Positions 1-8,346 of a stretch of 64,000 nucleotides of DNA are shown here, one piece after another; the first letter of the stretch is position 1, and every line of letters starts with the position of its first letter. Source of the DNA: JBAZHE01 sp964547855 (GTDB lineage Bacteria > Patescibacteriota > Patescibacteriia > Patescibacteriales > WJLG01); assembly GCA_964547855.1 (NCBI GenBank), contig CAZJPG010000005.1:14998-78997 (forward strand), read 5' to 3'. A program made the position numbers and the translations under genes. Under the pieces are notes generated by a model. It did no database searches, had not been told where the DNA came from, and saw nothing but the letters and a program-made list of their open reading frames with translations.

Positions 1-121
1 TTTTAATTTAATGTTAGCTTAATTATTTAAAAATTATTAAATATTAGCTAAATTAATTATAAGCCTCCTTTTTAATTACCTAAAGATTATACACCAAAAA
101 CCCAACCTAAACAACTTGATA

Positions 122-1627
122 TTATTTTTTACCGATATCGAGTCTTGGGAATAAAGACTCCCCTTTTTTGATCTGCTTTTCAGAGTACTGCTTGATTATT
201 TTTTCTGAAACAGATGGCATGAATGGAGCGATCAAATATCCTATATCCAAAATATCCTGTGCGACTGGCTCCAAGGCTTTTTTGATCTCCTCTTTGTCTT
301 CCATCTTCCAAGGTTTCTTCTCCGCGAGTAAGACATCACAATCAGCTGCTCTCTTCACTAAAACGCCCAAGGCTTCGTCAAAGGCATATTTATCCATCTT
401 GGCGGAAAAATCCGACTTCAAGTCGCTTTCAGTGCGGAACTTAATATCAGTCTCAATACCATTCTTCTCTAACATATTAGAGACGCGCGCCGCCAAATTA
501 CCGATACCGTTGGCTAATTCGGCGTTATATAAAGTCTCGAACTTCTCGTAGGAAAAATCGCTATCAGTGAAAGGCTTGATCTCGCGCAAGAGGAAATAAC
601 GAACCGGGTCGGTTCCGTATTTGGCGACCAAATCGATCGGATTAACGACGTTACCCAAAGACTTAGACATCTTTTGGCCATCGGCCGTAATGAATCCAAA
701 GACTAAAACCTGCTTGGAAGTAGGCAAACCAGCCGACATCAACATGGCCTGCCACATAGCGGTCTGCTGGCGCAAATTATCCTTACCGCAAACCTGAATG
801 CCTGGCCAATAGTTCTTGTAATTACACTCCCCCTTCTCGCATAAAGCCAAGTCCGCCGATTCCTCGCTACCAAGCTTGTTCACGCGCTCGCAATGACAAG
901 GCCAGCCCAAACAAGAGATATAATTCACCAAGGCGTCGAACCAGACATACATCACTTGCGCCTCATCGCCTGGTACTGGCACACCCCAAGACATCTTAGA
1001 CGCCAAACGAGAAATGGAAAAATCCTCCAATCCTCTCTCAACAAAAGCTTTGATCTCGTTCAAGCGCTCACGCGGCTGAACGAAGTCCGGATTCTTCTCA
1101 TACATCTCGAGCAATGGTTGTTGATATTTGGAGAAACGGAAAAAATAATTCTCCTCGTCGATCAACTCCAAATCGGCATTGGGGTGCAACGGACACCTCC
1201 CCTGTTCGTTCAATTCCGAGTCGGTCTTTTCCAATTCGCATCCAACGCAATATTTAACCTTATAGGTCTTCTTATATATGTCACCATTGGCCTCGCATAG
1301 CCTCCAGAAAGCCTGTGCCGCGGCGACATGATGCTCGTCCGTGGTTCTTATAAAACTATTATAAGTAAGGTTTAAGGCCTCTTTCAGTGCCCCAAACTTA
1401 GCGGCATAACCGTCGCAATAGGTCTTAGGATCGACCCCTGCCTCTTCGGCCTTCCTATATATCTTCAGTCCATGTTCGTCCGTGCCGGTGTTAAAGAATA
1501 TTTCCTTACCCGAAAGCCTTTGCCATCGAGCGATCGTATCCGCCTTAATGATCTCCGCTGCAAAGCCGATGTGTGGGTCAGCATTGACATATGGGAGAGT
1601 TGTTGTGATATAGAATTTATTAGACAT
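122..1627 (-). CDS. metG: methionyl-tRNA synthetase
   Basis: Charges tRNA-Met with methionine in the cytoplasm. Class I synthetase: the HIGH-type motif reads HIGF at residues 19-22 and KMSKS lies near residues 317-321. A zinc knuckle (CVGC near 127 and CPLH near 147) sits in the insertion domain. At 501 residues it ends after the anticodon-binding helical domain and lacks the C-terminal EMAP-like tRNA-binding domain of long forms, which is common in small genomes. An unusual insertion of about 30 residues near 243-272, rich in Cys and Glu, precedes the conserved WPGIQVCGK block; its DNA begins with a dispersed-repeat signature (see repeat at 883-899). It is the last gene of a long minus-strand string, 53 nt after the PPOX gene. 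Family certain. Confidence 0.96.
   Translation of the reverse strand: MSNKFYITTTLPYVNADPHIGFAAEIIKADTIARWQRLSGKEIFFNTGTDEHGLKIYRKAEEAGVDPKTYCDGYAAKFGALKEALNLTYNSFIRTTDEHHVAAAQAFWRLCEANGDIYKKTYKVKYCVGCELEKTDSELNEQGRCPLHPNADLELIDEENYFFRFSKYQQPLLEMYEKNPDFVQPRERLNEIKAFVERGLEDFSISRLASKMSWGVPVPGDEAQVMYVWFDALVNYISCLGWPCHCERVNKLGSEESADLALCEKGECNYKNYWPGIQVCGKDNLRQQTAMWQAMLMSAGLPTSKQVLVFGFITADGQKMSKSLGNVVNPIDLVAKYGTDPVRYFLLREIKPFTDSDFSYEKFETLYNAELANGIGNLAARVSNMLEKNGIETDIKFRTESDLKSDFSAKMDKYAFDEALGVLVKRAADCDVLLAEKKPWKMEDKEEIKKALEPVAQDILDIGYLIAPFMPSVSEKIIKQYSEKQIKKGESLFPRLDIGKK
883..899 (-). repeat. dispersed palindromic-repeat signature inside metG
   Basis: On the minus strand the bases read TTGTCATTGCGAGCGCG, the hallmark left end of a widespread short palindromic repeat. 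It falls at the start of the extra segment in MetG (around residue 243) and is read in frame, giving CHCER. The right-hand end is degenerate, so the limits of the element are not clear. Confidence 0.55.
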
Positions 1628-1680
1628 GTTTTTTTGTTGATATCTGAAATAAAAATTTTATACAATAGACATTTAAAACC

Positions 1681-2106
1681 TTACTTGGAGACCTTAAATT
1701 CCACTTTCTCAAATCCCTGATGATAATTCCCAGTCTTAACCTTCAACTCCAAAACACAATAATCTGGGTCGTTGACGCCTTTAGGATAATACATCTCAAA
1801 GCCAGGGCGCCAAAGCTTTTCGCGCGCCTCCTGATCCTTACGAACCTTGATTTCGCCCATCAATCTTAACCCCTTAAAGGCGGTTTCGTCAAAGAAGTAG
1901 GCGCCAGCCTTTTTATTCTTAACGGCCTGCTTGATCTTGTTGGACGAAGAGTTCGTAGAGAACCAAATCGTCTTCAGATCGTCATTGCCCAAATTAAGCA
2001 TGGCCCGCATATTCGGATAACCCTTGCCATCGACCGTGGCCAATATCACCGTCTTGGATTTTTTGATCAGAGTTAAGGCTTTTTTCTTGGCGTCTTCAAT
2101 TGTCAT
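1681..2106 (-). CDS. pyridoxamine 5'-phosphate oxidase-like (PPOX) flavin-binding protein
   Basis: A 141-residue split-barrel protein of the PPOX/general-stress-protein-26 type. The pattern ILATVDGKGYPNMRAM near residues 20-35, then an FSTNSSSNKI block and ARVYF-like GAYFFDE, match the FMN-binding fold of the family. Members reduce or bind flavin cofactors, but the substrate cannot be told from sequence. The C-terminal YHQGFEKVEF segment is also typical. Its start overlaps the stop of the upstream anchored protein by 11 nt, so the two are translationally coupled. No catalytic assignment is justified beyond the family. Confidence 0.8.
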   Translation of the reverse strand: MTIEDAKKKALTLIKKSKTVILATVDGKGYPNMRAMLNLGNDDLKTIWFSTNSSSNKIKQAVKNKKAGAYFFDETAFKGLRLMGEIKVRKDQEAREKLWRPGFEMYYPKGVNDPDYCVLELKVKTGNYHQGFEKVEFKVSK

Positions 2107-3205
2107 ATTGTTTATTTATTTTCGAAACTATTTTTTGTAACTTCTCCTCGGCATCACATTTCTTTTCTATGACACTATTAAAAGCTACCAAGGATGAACC
2201 GACGATCTTTTTTCCAACAAGATTCTCCGTAAAATACCACTTCAACATATTCGGCTCTTCATATATCGATCTTGAATCGGGAACCTCCTGAACATCCTTA
2301 CAATCCTTTTCAGCCTCAATAGATAATTTTTTATAATTATCAAAACAGTAACCGACGGTCATATTTCTCTTGAAGTAGAATCCGTTCATTGACGCCAATC
2401 TATCAACCTGATCTCCAAGTCCTTTTTCCAAATTCTCTCTGCTTAAAGCCTCTTTGCAGATCATGTATTCGATAGAGAATGGCGATTTATTCCCCTTAGC
2501 CCTATAAGCCGACAATTTTTCTCCATACTCCGAAAGATATGGGGAATCTTCCGGCATCATCGAAATGACCTTTTGCAAAATATCCAGTCCATTATTCTTC
2601 ATGGCTATTCCGACCAAGTGAGCGATCATCGTACTCTGAGAATTTTCGATGGCATTCCCAACGATAACCGGTTTCATAGCCTCATCAAGCGCCTCTTTGT
2701 ATTGTTTTTCTCTAGCCAGATAAATGGCCTTTACGCCACTCAAACGACTTACCTCGCGCCAAGCATTAAGCGGGACCACTGGCATATTTCTAGATATCTT
2801 GGCCGGGTCATCGGTGTATGGCATTTGGAACCCTGTCTTGTTTGCGGCCGCGTCGAAATATCCCAAAGCCTCCTTGTTGTCTTCCAATAACTTTGCGACA
2901 CTATCTTTGCCCCATTTATCACTATCTAAAAAATCGGACACTAATTCCTTTTCATATGAAAAACCTTTCGTATTGATCGCCCCATAGACCTTTTCCAAAT
3001 CATAAAAACCATTCTCACTGTCCGGCAAATTCACAACAGATAATTGCAAAAAGGAATCATCGACTGGTTTTATGTCACGACCATTGAATAGCCATAAAAG
3101 CCCGGGGATTATAATTACCACCACCGCGAATATCGCTCCGGCCCAAGTCAAAAAAATAAACAACCCAGTGATAATTTGGACTAATACTGATTTTTTTTCT
3201 TTCAT
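2096..3205 (-). CDS. membrane-anchored protein of unknown function
   Basis: 369 residues. One long hydrophobic segment at about residues 9-40 follows a Lys-rich start, so the protein is probably held in the membrane with the rest outside. The outer part is mostly helical, with alternating charged and small residues and repeat-like helical pairs between about 95 and 260. It includes FYDLEKVYGAI and GYFDAAANKTGF segments, which I associate with a family of anchored proteins in this phylum, but I cannot name a domain. No catalytic motif seen. It lies 19 nt after the next anchored gene upstream and overlaps the PPOX gene. Function unknown; coding status is secure from length and operon position. 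Confidence 0.8.
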   Translation of the reverse strand: MKEKKSVLVQIITGLFIFLTWAGAIFAVVVIIIPGLLWLFNGRDIKPVDDSFLQLSVVNLPDSENGFYDLEKVYGAINTKGFSYEKELVSDFLDSDKWGKDSVAKLLEDNKEALGYFDAAANKTGFQMPYTDDPAKISRNMPVVPLNAWREVSRLSGVKAIYLAREKQYKEALDEAMKPVIVGNAIENSQSTMIAHLVGIAMKNNGLDILQKVISMMPEDSPYLSEYGEKLSAYRAKGNKSPFSIEYMICKEALSRENLEKGLGDQVDRLASMNGFYFKRNMTVGYCFDNYKKLSIEAEKDCKDVQEVPDSRSIYEEPNMLKWYFTENLVGKKIVGSSLVAFNSVIEKKCDAEEKLQKIVSKINKQYDN

Positions 3206-3224
3206 TTTGCGGATATTATGATCT

Positions 3225-4745
3225 TTACTTAGAGACTCTTTCGAGAGTCGCCTTGTTCCAACCTTCTGTTCCTGCGATAAGATAATAATAATCGCTTATA
3301 TAAATAGTAGCTCGCCCAGAGGAACCGATCGGTCCGAATTCTTCCCTAGCCTTATCTTGATTGGAAAAGCAAAACCAGGTATCGCGATTGTCGGACTTGA
3401 CCTTTGGAAGTATTTCTCGGCTATCGGGATAAAAACAGACCTGCCCACCGACAAAAGCATAATCATCTTGATAATATTTATACTCGCCGCTAATTTTCTT
3501 ATCGCCACTTGATAAAGCTTTAAAAAGGATATTACCCTCCTGCTTCCCCGCGTACCCAACCTTAACATCGCTCGCTGTCATACCACCATAGCAATCGCCA
3601 TCCTTAACCATCGAAAAATCATCAAAGGCTGTTGGGCAATCAGAATCTCCGACTTTTGGTTCTTCCACCGAGACCACACCAACAAGTTCGGCATTAGTCC
3701 AGGCGCCGCACTGGCAATATATCAAATTAAAATTATCGATATCGACCGTGGCGCGACCTGAAGAAGATTTCGATATTAATTTTTTCACAAAATCATTACT
3801 TCTTACACAAAAACGGCTTTTTTCATTCTCTTCTCCTGGAAACTTTGGAATTCTTGCCTCTGAAAAGGCATCAAGATCACTAAAGCAGGCCCATCCGCCG
3901 TCATATTCCCCTTCATCATAATAAATATAATCGCCAGTGACCCTAGCCTTGCCGGAAAACTTTATTTCTTTTTTATATGATTCATTGGAGTACGACTTAA
4001 CTGTCATGCCAGACATCTTAGCACCGATCTCAACACCAGGCATTGGAGCTTGTAATTCAGCTGACCACTTTAGCGCCGTGTTATAACTATTTGAGTTTTT
4101 ATAGACATAGCTGTATTTATTTATCCAAACCAACGCCCTACCCGTCCTATCCTCAGAACAGAAAAAATCTTCGGCATATTTATCTTCGTCATCGGCGAAA
4201 CAAAAACTTTGTTTAGACTTATCCCCTTCGAATCTTGGCAACGAAGAATCGTCATCAGGAGTAAAGCAAACCGACCCTGAATGCCAACTCACTTCAGTGT
4301 CATATGTCGATGAATTATCCAAGCACTTATAAGTACCGATCAAATAGGCCATCACATCGGCATTGTGTGGGGCAAAAATAACTTCTTTACTTAAGTCGTT
4401 ATCAATAGACTTCTCCACTCCTGCACAAGCGTAGCAATCACCATATTTCAAAGAAGTAAAATCACTAAAGGTGTTATCACAGCACTTAAAGGCGTTCTCA
4501 TCATCATTATCGATCGCGGACGCTGTAGATGTCGCGACCTTTTCGTTCTTACCGGCTAAATCCGACTGACACTCTTCCAAGGCCTCGTAGACAGCACTCA
4601 ACTCATCCTTCGAACAATTGTTTTGATCGGGTGAAGTGCCAGCTGCCATTCCCTTAAAATAGAAAAATGAGCCAGTAGCTAAAGCCAAGGCAAAGACTAA
4701 AACTCCCCCAGCGATAGAAAGCAAAATTAAAATTCTCTTTTCCAT
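3225..4745 (-). CDS. anchored extracellular protein with three divergent tandem repeats
   Basis: 506 residues with a membrane helix at about 6-30 and a Ser/Thr/Asp linker to about 85. The rest consists of three related units (about 85-235, 235-362 and 370-506). Each unit holds, in order, a G-x-Y-x-YY or similar strand, a (V/A)CF-x-D motif, a conserved Pro-Lys/Arg step, an FCF or FCV motif, then a (S)GRA(T/L)-hydrophobic strand and a final W-N-x-A-x-L. Units 1 and 3 also begin with a F-x-D-F...G-D-C-Y block. The paired cysteines suggest disulfides outside the cell. I do not recognise the domain. It sits between two other anchored proteins (gaps of 19 and 4 nt), suggesting a shared surface role. 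Confidence 0.8.
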   Translation of the reverse strand: MEKRILILLSIAGGVLVFALALATGSFFYFKGMAAGTSPDQNNCSKDELSAVYEALEECQSDLAGKNEKVATSTASAIDNDDENAFKCCDNTFSDFTSLKYGDCYACAGVEKSIDNDLSKEVIFAPHNADVMAYLIGTYKCLDNSSTYDTEVSWHSGSVCFTPDDDSSLPRFEGDKSKQSFCFADDEDKYAEDFFCSEDRTGRALVWINKYSYVYKNSNSYNTALKWSAELQAPMPGVEIGAKMSGMTVKSYSNESYKKEIKFSGKARVTGDYIYYDEGEYDGGWACFSDLDAFSEARIPKFPGEENEKSRFCVRSNDFVKKLISKSSSGRATVDIDNFNLIYCQCGAWTNAELVGVVSVEEPKVGDSDCPTAFDDFSMVKDGDCYGGMTASDVKVGYAGKQEGNILFKALSSGDKKISGEYKYYQDDYAFVGGQVCFYPDSREILPKVKSDNRDTWFCFSNQDKAREEFGPIGSSGRATIYISDYYYLIAGTEGWNKATLERVSK

Positions 4746-4749
4746 GGAT

Positions 4750-5481
4750 TTAGTTTTTAAATTTTAAAGTTTTTAACATGTCGATTATCTCACTCATCTC
4801 TTCTCGATAACTGCTATTATCGGTCGGCAAATTATTTATATCGGAAGATTCGAAGGTAGCAGTAATAACAAACTGCCTCATTTGCCCCTTAAGGTTGACT
4901 CCCAAAGCGGCAGGGTCTCCAAAGTATCCACCACCTTTATTGGTCACGAATGAAAAATACCAACGAGGCTTGCCATCTTTTGGTGCGTTACAGAACTCAG
5001 TCGCGTAATTACCATCCATGTAATACGATGTCATTTCTAATCCATTATTTAAATCGGTCTTTTCAGAGAACCCACAAGGCTCGGCTGGGTGCATCGTCAA
5101 AACAAGGTCAGCTGCTGTGCCTTGAGCTATCTCCGAAAAGCGTCCACCCTCGACGCCACTAGCTTGCACGGTGTTAGGTTTTATTTGAACGACATATCCG
5201 CTATTCGTTATATTCAGCACCCCATCCCCAATCTCCTCATAGCTCCAGCCGCTGTTTTCGAATATATACATCTCCAAATATTTATTCTGAAATAAAAACT
5301 GTCCGTTGGTCGTCGTCTGTGTTTGTTGCTCGATTTGTTGCTGGCTATCGCTTATTGCTGTGATCTGTGTTTGATCTTCTTGTTTGTAGCCAGAGTTTTT
5401 GTCTTTTACATAGACAAAATAAACGACCGCCACAAAAAGCAAAATGATAACCGCCATTATGAGCAAAGGAATTTTTTTCAT
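4750..5481 (-). CDS. membrane-anchored protein of unknown function
   Basis: 243 residues with an N-terminal helix (about 6-24), a Gln/Thr-rich linker (about 33-60) and an outer globular part. The outer part has FQNKYLEMYIFENSGWSYEE near 65-85 and a beta-rich body with two Cys (near 140 and 165), reminiscent of small PsbP-like or solute-associated domains, though I cannot assign it. It overlaps the GNAT gene upstream by 4 nt and is followed after 4 nt by the three-repeat protein, so the group is probably made together. Function unknown. Confidence 0.75.
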   Translation of the reverse strand: MKKIPLLIMAVIILLFVAVVYFVYVKDKNSGYKQEDQTQITAISDSQQQIEQQTQTTTNGQFLFQNKYLEMYIFENSGWSYEEIGDGVLNITNSGYVVQIKPNTVQASGVEGGRFSEIAQGTAADLVLTMHPAEPCGFSEKTDLNNGLEMTSYYMDGNYATEFCNAPKDGKPRWYFSFVTNKGGGYFGDPAALGVNLKGQMRQFVITATFESSDINNLPTDNSSYREEMSEIIDMLKTLKFKN

Positions 5482-5963
5482 AATATTTTTTTATGACTAA
5501 AATTTTTAACCATATTGACGCAAGGGACCTTAACATCATTCATTATCGTAAACGTTCTCTTTATGCGCCTGTAGCCGAAATGTTTATAAAAATCTACGGC
5601 CGACAAACTTGAATTTAGGGATATTTTAAGAATTCCGAATTCAAAGGCTTTTTTCTCTAAGTGCCTCATTAATTTTCCCCCTATGCCGCGACCGATCATC
5701 TTATAAGAAGCGTACATCCCGCTGATCATCTTTTTTTCTTGGTTTAATATGCCAACGCCAACGACCTCTCCTTTGTCCTCGACGACCACGATATAACGAT
5801 CGCCTGTAGCGATTCTTTTTTTATACTTACTAAAAGACACTACTCCGACCCAAGCTGAAATCTGCTCTTTTGTATAATAAGGAGAGTTCAATTTTCTCAC
5901 CGCCGTCCTTACTAAACGGCCCATGGCTACCGCATCGTCTATTTTTGCTTTTCTAATCTTCAT
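5478..5963 (-). CDS. GNAT family N-acetyltransferase
   Basis: 161 residues with the GNAT core: an acceptor strand GEVVGVGILNQEKKMISGMYA near 67-88, the acetyl-CoA pyrophosphate loop in the form GRGIGGKLMRHLE near 92-104, then ILKISLNSSLSAVDFYKHFGYRRI, the usual beta5-alpha4-beta6 end. The family transfers an acetyl group from acetyl-CoA to an amine; the acceptor cannot be inferred. It overlaps GH130 upstream by 11 nt and the anchored protein downstream by 4 nt. Confidence 0.88.
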   Translation of the reverse strand: MKIRKAKIDDAVAMGRLVRTAVRKLNSPYYTKEQISAWVGVVSFSKYKKRIATGDRYIVVVEDKGEVVGVGILNQEKKMISGMYASYKMIGRGIGGKLMRHLEKKAFEFGILKISLNSSLSAVDFYKHFGYRRIKRTFTIMNDVKVPCVNMVKNFSHKKIL

Positions 5964-7038
5964 GACTCATCATTTTATCCTTCTCTACTAAGCCCAATAT
6001 TTCCGAGATACTTCCTTTGGCCATGCAAATCACCGAATCACCAGCCCCATAATATATCCTTAAATCATCACCATCCGCGACTGCCCCACAACAAAACGTA
6101 ACGGCCGGCATTATTTTATTTTTCACAGCTTCATCTAAGAAATTTTTCAACTCATCATTGCTCATTGATTGCATTTTTTCCAATCCACCAAGGATCACAT
6201 CGACGATGCCGGTCATCTCATAGCTCTCTCGTGGTCCAAAGATCGGTTCGTTATGGCGATAGATTATTTTTGTCGGGTCATTCAAATCCAAAAGCAAAAA
6301 TCCTAAACGATAAGTTTTGTTTCTGTCTATGCCATGATAAAGGATCAACCATCCTTTTTCTGTCTTAATCGGTGGTGGACCCATCTCGACAAAGACCTCA
6401 TCGAACGATCCTTCCTCTCTTTCTATTAAAAACGGCTTATTTGGCACATCCCATTTCAATCCATCATCGGAAGACGCTAGCCAAACATTAAACTCCCCGA
6501 ACAGCATCCAGTATTTGCCATTTATTTTTTCAGAAAAAAGAGCCCCGGACTTTGATTTTTCTTTATCTATTACTCTGCTATTGTTTTCTTGTATTTTTCC
6601 ATCTTCATATTTCAGCCTCTGCCCGCCATTCTTTAAAAAAGCGAAATCCTTCAAGGCCGGCCCTTGCTTTTTCCAGTTTTCCAAGTCCTTAGAAGTGGCC
6701 ACGCAAAGACGCACATCTTCACCGTCATAAGCGGCATAAGCCATAAAATATTCATCGCCGATCCTGGTCACACGCGGATCTTCTAAGCCCCTCTTTTCCT
6801 CGGCTGTTTCCGCTCTCAAGGCCGGCTCATCGAAACGCTCGAAATTCTCACCATCATATGACACGGCATGGCCTATCGTGGATCGCCAATCCTCTCCGCG
6901 ATTCATGGCGCGATAAAAAAGATGATATTTCTCCCCATCGAAAATAGCCCCCGGATTATATAATTTAAAATTCTCCCATTCATTATTTTGATCAGGTCTC
7001 AAGATCGGATTCTTTTCAGAGCGTTTAAAAATGTTCAT
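5953..7038 (-). CDS. GH130-type glycosidase / mannoside phosphorylase-like protein
   Basis: 361 residues forming a five-bladed beta-propeller of the GH43/GH130 class. The start RSEKNPILRPDQNNEWE, the YNPGAIFDG and YHLFYRA strands, the GLEDPRV motif near residue 85 (general acid Asp region), and the later GPPPI and LYHG blocks are typical of GH130. The family cleaves or phosphorolyses beta-mannosides. Start ATG overlaps the Nudix stop by 4 nt. No signal peptide, so it is probably cytoplasmic. In a genome with little sugar metabolism it may act on storage or scavenged mannosides; that is inference. Confidence 0.85.
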   Translation of the reverse strand: MNIFKRSEKNPILRPDQNNEWENFKLYNPGAIFDGEKYHLFYRAMNRGEDWRSTIGHAVSYDGENFERFDEPALRAETAEEKRGLEDPRVTRIGDEYFMAYAAYDGEDVRLCVATSKDLENWKKQGPALKDFAFLKNGGQRLKYEDGKIQENNSRVIDKEKSKSGALFSEKINGKYWMLFGEFNVWLASSDDGLKWDVPNKPFLIEREEGSFDEVFVEMGPPPIKTEKGWLILYHGIDRNKTYRLGFLLLDLNDPTKIIYRHNEPIFGPRESYEMTGIVDVILGGLEKMQSMSNDELKNFLDEAVKNKIMPAVTFCCGAVADGDDLRIYYGAGDSVICMAKGSISEILGLVEKDKMMSHED

Positions 7039-7475
7039 TTTGTTTTTTTATATTTTTCAAAACCTTTCTTAATTATCTCACCCATCCATTCAGTCCAAAT
7101 ATATTCATGGTCACCGACTTCCCCTTCGCTTATCCAGCGCATCTCTACGTGTTCAGAGCTTAATTTTATTTCATCGTTTTCATTCTCCAAAAGACGAATG
7201 ATGCCGCAAAATGGTGGAAATTTTTCATTTTTAGGGACATGGGTGTGGTAATCGATCGGACCAAGATCGACAAAATCGACTAGACCCGTCTCTTCCCTCA
7301 TCTCCCTCTTGAAAGCATCGTGCTCAAGACCTTCCTCTCCGACATCGATCCTGCCGCCAGGCAAGTCCCATTTATTGTCATAATCCTCTTCTGGCAGCTT
7401 GACTATGAGGCATTTACCATCCCTCATTATCATCCCTTTTTGACTGATGACGAATTTAGCGAATTCCTTTGGCAT
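7035..7475 (-). CDS. Nudix hydrolase
   Basis: Nudix proteins hydrolyse nucleoside diphosphates linked to another group. The Nudix helix reads GRIDVGEE...REMREETGL; the spacing between the first Glu and REM is slightly longer than the canonical box. I start at the ATG at 7475 (MPKEFAKFV), eight nt after the upstream stop. A longer reading to 7565 exists but would overlap the conserved C-terminus of the upstream gene out of frame. About 146 residues, usual for the family. Substrate unknown. Confidence 0.85.
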   Translation of the reverse strand: MPKEFAKFVISQKGMIMRDGKCLIVKLPEEDYDNKWDLPGGRIDVGEEGLEHDAFKREMREETGLVDFVDLGPIDYHTHVPKNEKFPPFCGIIRLLENENDEIKLSSEHVEMRWISEGEVGDHEYIWTEWMGEIIKKGFEKYKKTK

Positions 7476-7483
7476 AATTTTAT

Positions 7484-7993
7484 TTAAATACGGCGAGAAT
7501 CGTAGGCCCAGTGCAAGACCGCCTGCCTTTGTCTTGGACGACAGTTCAAATCTCCAGGTAAACAATTCTTCTCTATTTGCTTAGTGTGCCTGACTATCGC
7601 TTTCCAACGCTTAATTTGGCGCTTGTCTTCATCAGGGATCCTTCGCCCCATATAATAACGGCAATACCACTGAAACCAACCGCGCGGGTCCTCTGGATAT
7701 ATCCACCCCTTCTTGCGCCAATACGACAACGGAGCACTGGCTTTAGTGTGAAAATAATTCAAGTGACAGTCATCTTTGCCCTTTGCGAACTTAGCGCTAG
7801 TGAACCAGCTCTTAGGAAATTCTTTTTTGCAGTCGCGCATATAACGACCGCAAAAAATGCCCAAAGCCAGCATTTGCTTCGGCGTTAATTCGGGCCTGAA
7901 CTCCGGATCGAAGTTTTTACCGATCGGTTCGGTCAACTTATACTTATAACCTTTTTGCATTAGGTCATTGACGACCACCGTCTTTCCTTTCAT
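7484..7993 (-). CDS. conserved protein of unknown function
   Basis: 169 residues, basic, rich in Trp, Tyr and Arg. I recall very similar proteins in unrelated bacteria, phages and plants, with the same core blocks: GKNFDPEF near 25, LTPKQML, GWFQWYCRYYMGRR near 107-120, RQIKRWKA, and the end RQRQAVLHWAYDSR. The wide and strong conservation suggests nucleic acid binding or an enzyme, but I know no proven function. The C-terminal DNA briefly resembles a tRNA T-arm, yet no tRNA folds there. It is followed by the Nudix gene after 8 nt. Confidence 0.8.
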   Translation of the reverse strand: MKGKTVVVNDLMQKGYKYKLTEPIGKNFDPEFRPELTPKQMLALGIFCGRYMRDCKKEFPKSWFTSAKFAKGKDDCHLNYFHTKASAPLSYWRKKGWIYPEDPRGWFQWYCRYYMGRRIPDEDKRQIKRWKAIVRHTKQIEKNCLPGDLNCRPRQRQAVLHWAYDSRRI

Positions 7994-8004
7994 ATTAAAA
8001 AACC

Positions 8005-8346
8005 TTAAGCCGCCTTGCGCGGATCATTGTTCTCATTAAGACTGTCCAAATAATACTTCTTGAACTTGATCACGTCATCAATCTCCGAAGGCAAAGACCC
8101 GCCCTCTAAATAAAGCTTGAAGAGTTTGCCATAGGTCATCTTGCCATCAAAGGCTTTGGCGATTTCGCTCTCGACTATCTTCCTGTCAACGAACAAGCTG
8201 GCGCTGCTCATGTTTTCAGGCCGATCTTCTTTTGACAGTTCCTGGGAAAGTTTTTCTTCGGCCTCTTTACCGATAAATACCTCGAACTCTCCGCCAGAAT
8301 TAAACTCTTTCATAGTTTTATCGTTAAGTTTTATGGATTTAACCAA
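8005..8346 (-). CDS. small soluble protein of unknown function
   Basis: 113 residues, highly charged, with no membrane segment or signal. It is mostly helical by composition, with an EAEEKLSQELSKEDRPEN stretch near 29-46 and a C-terminal KFKKYYLDSLNENNDPRKAA. It overlaps the rsmI stop by 8 nt and leads into the 169-residue conserved gene after 11 nt. No family recognised. Confidence 0.65.
   Translation of the reverse strand: MVKSIKLNDKTMKEFNSGGEFEVFIGKEAEEKLSQELSKEDRPENMSSASLFVDRKIVESEIAKAFDGKMTYGKLFKLYLEGGSLPSEIDDVIKFKKYYLDSLNENNDPRKAA

Noticed and set aside
1..121. AT-rich direct-repeat-like text (TTAGCTTAATTA / TTAGCTAAATTAATTA) after metG
   Set aside because: Short and low complexity at the window edge; nothing can be supported.
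7484..7570. T-arm-like GTTCAAATC on the plus strand, suggesting a tRNA over the end of the 169-residue gene
   Set aside because: No matching acceptor or anticodon stem, and the minus-strand protein end (LHWAYDSR) is strongly conserved.
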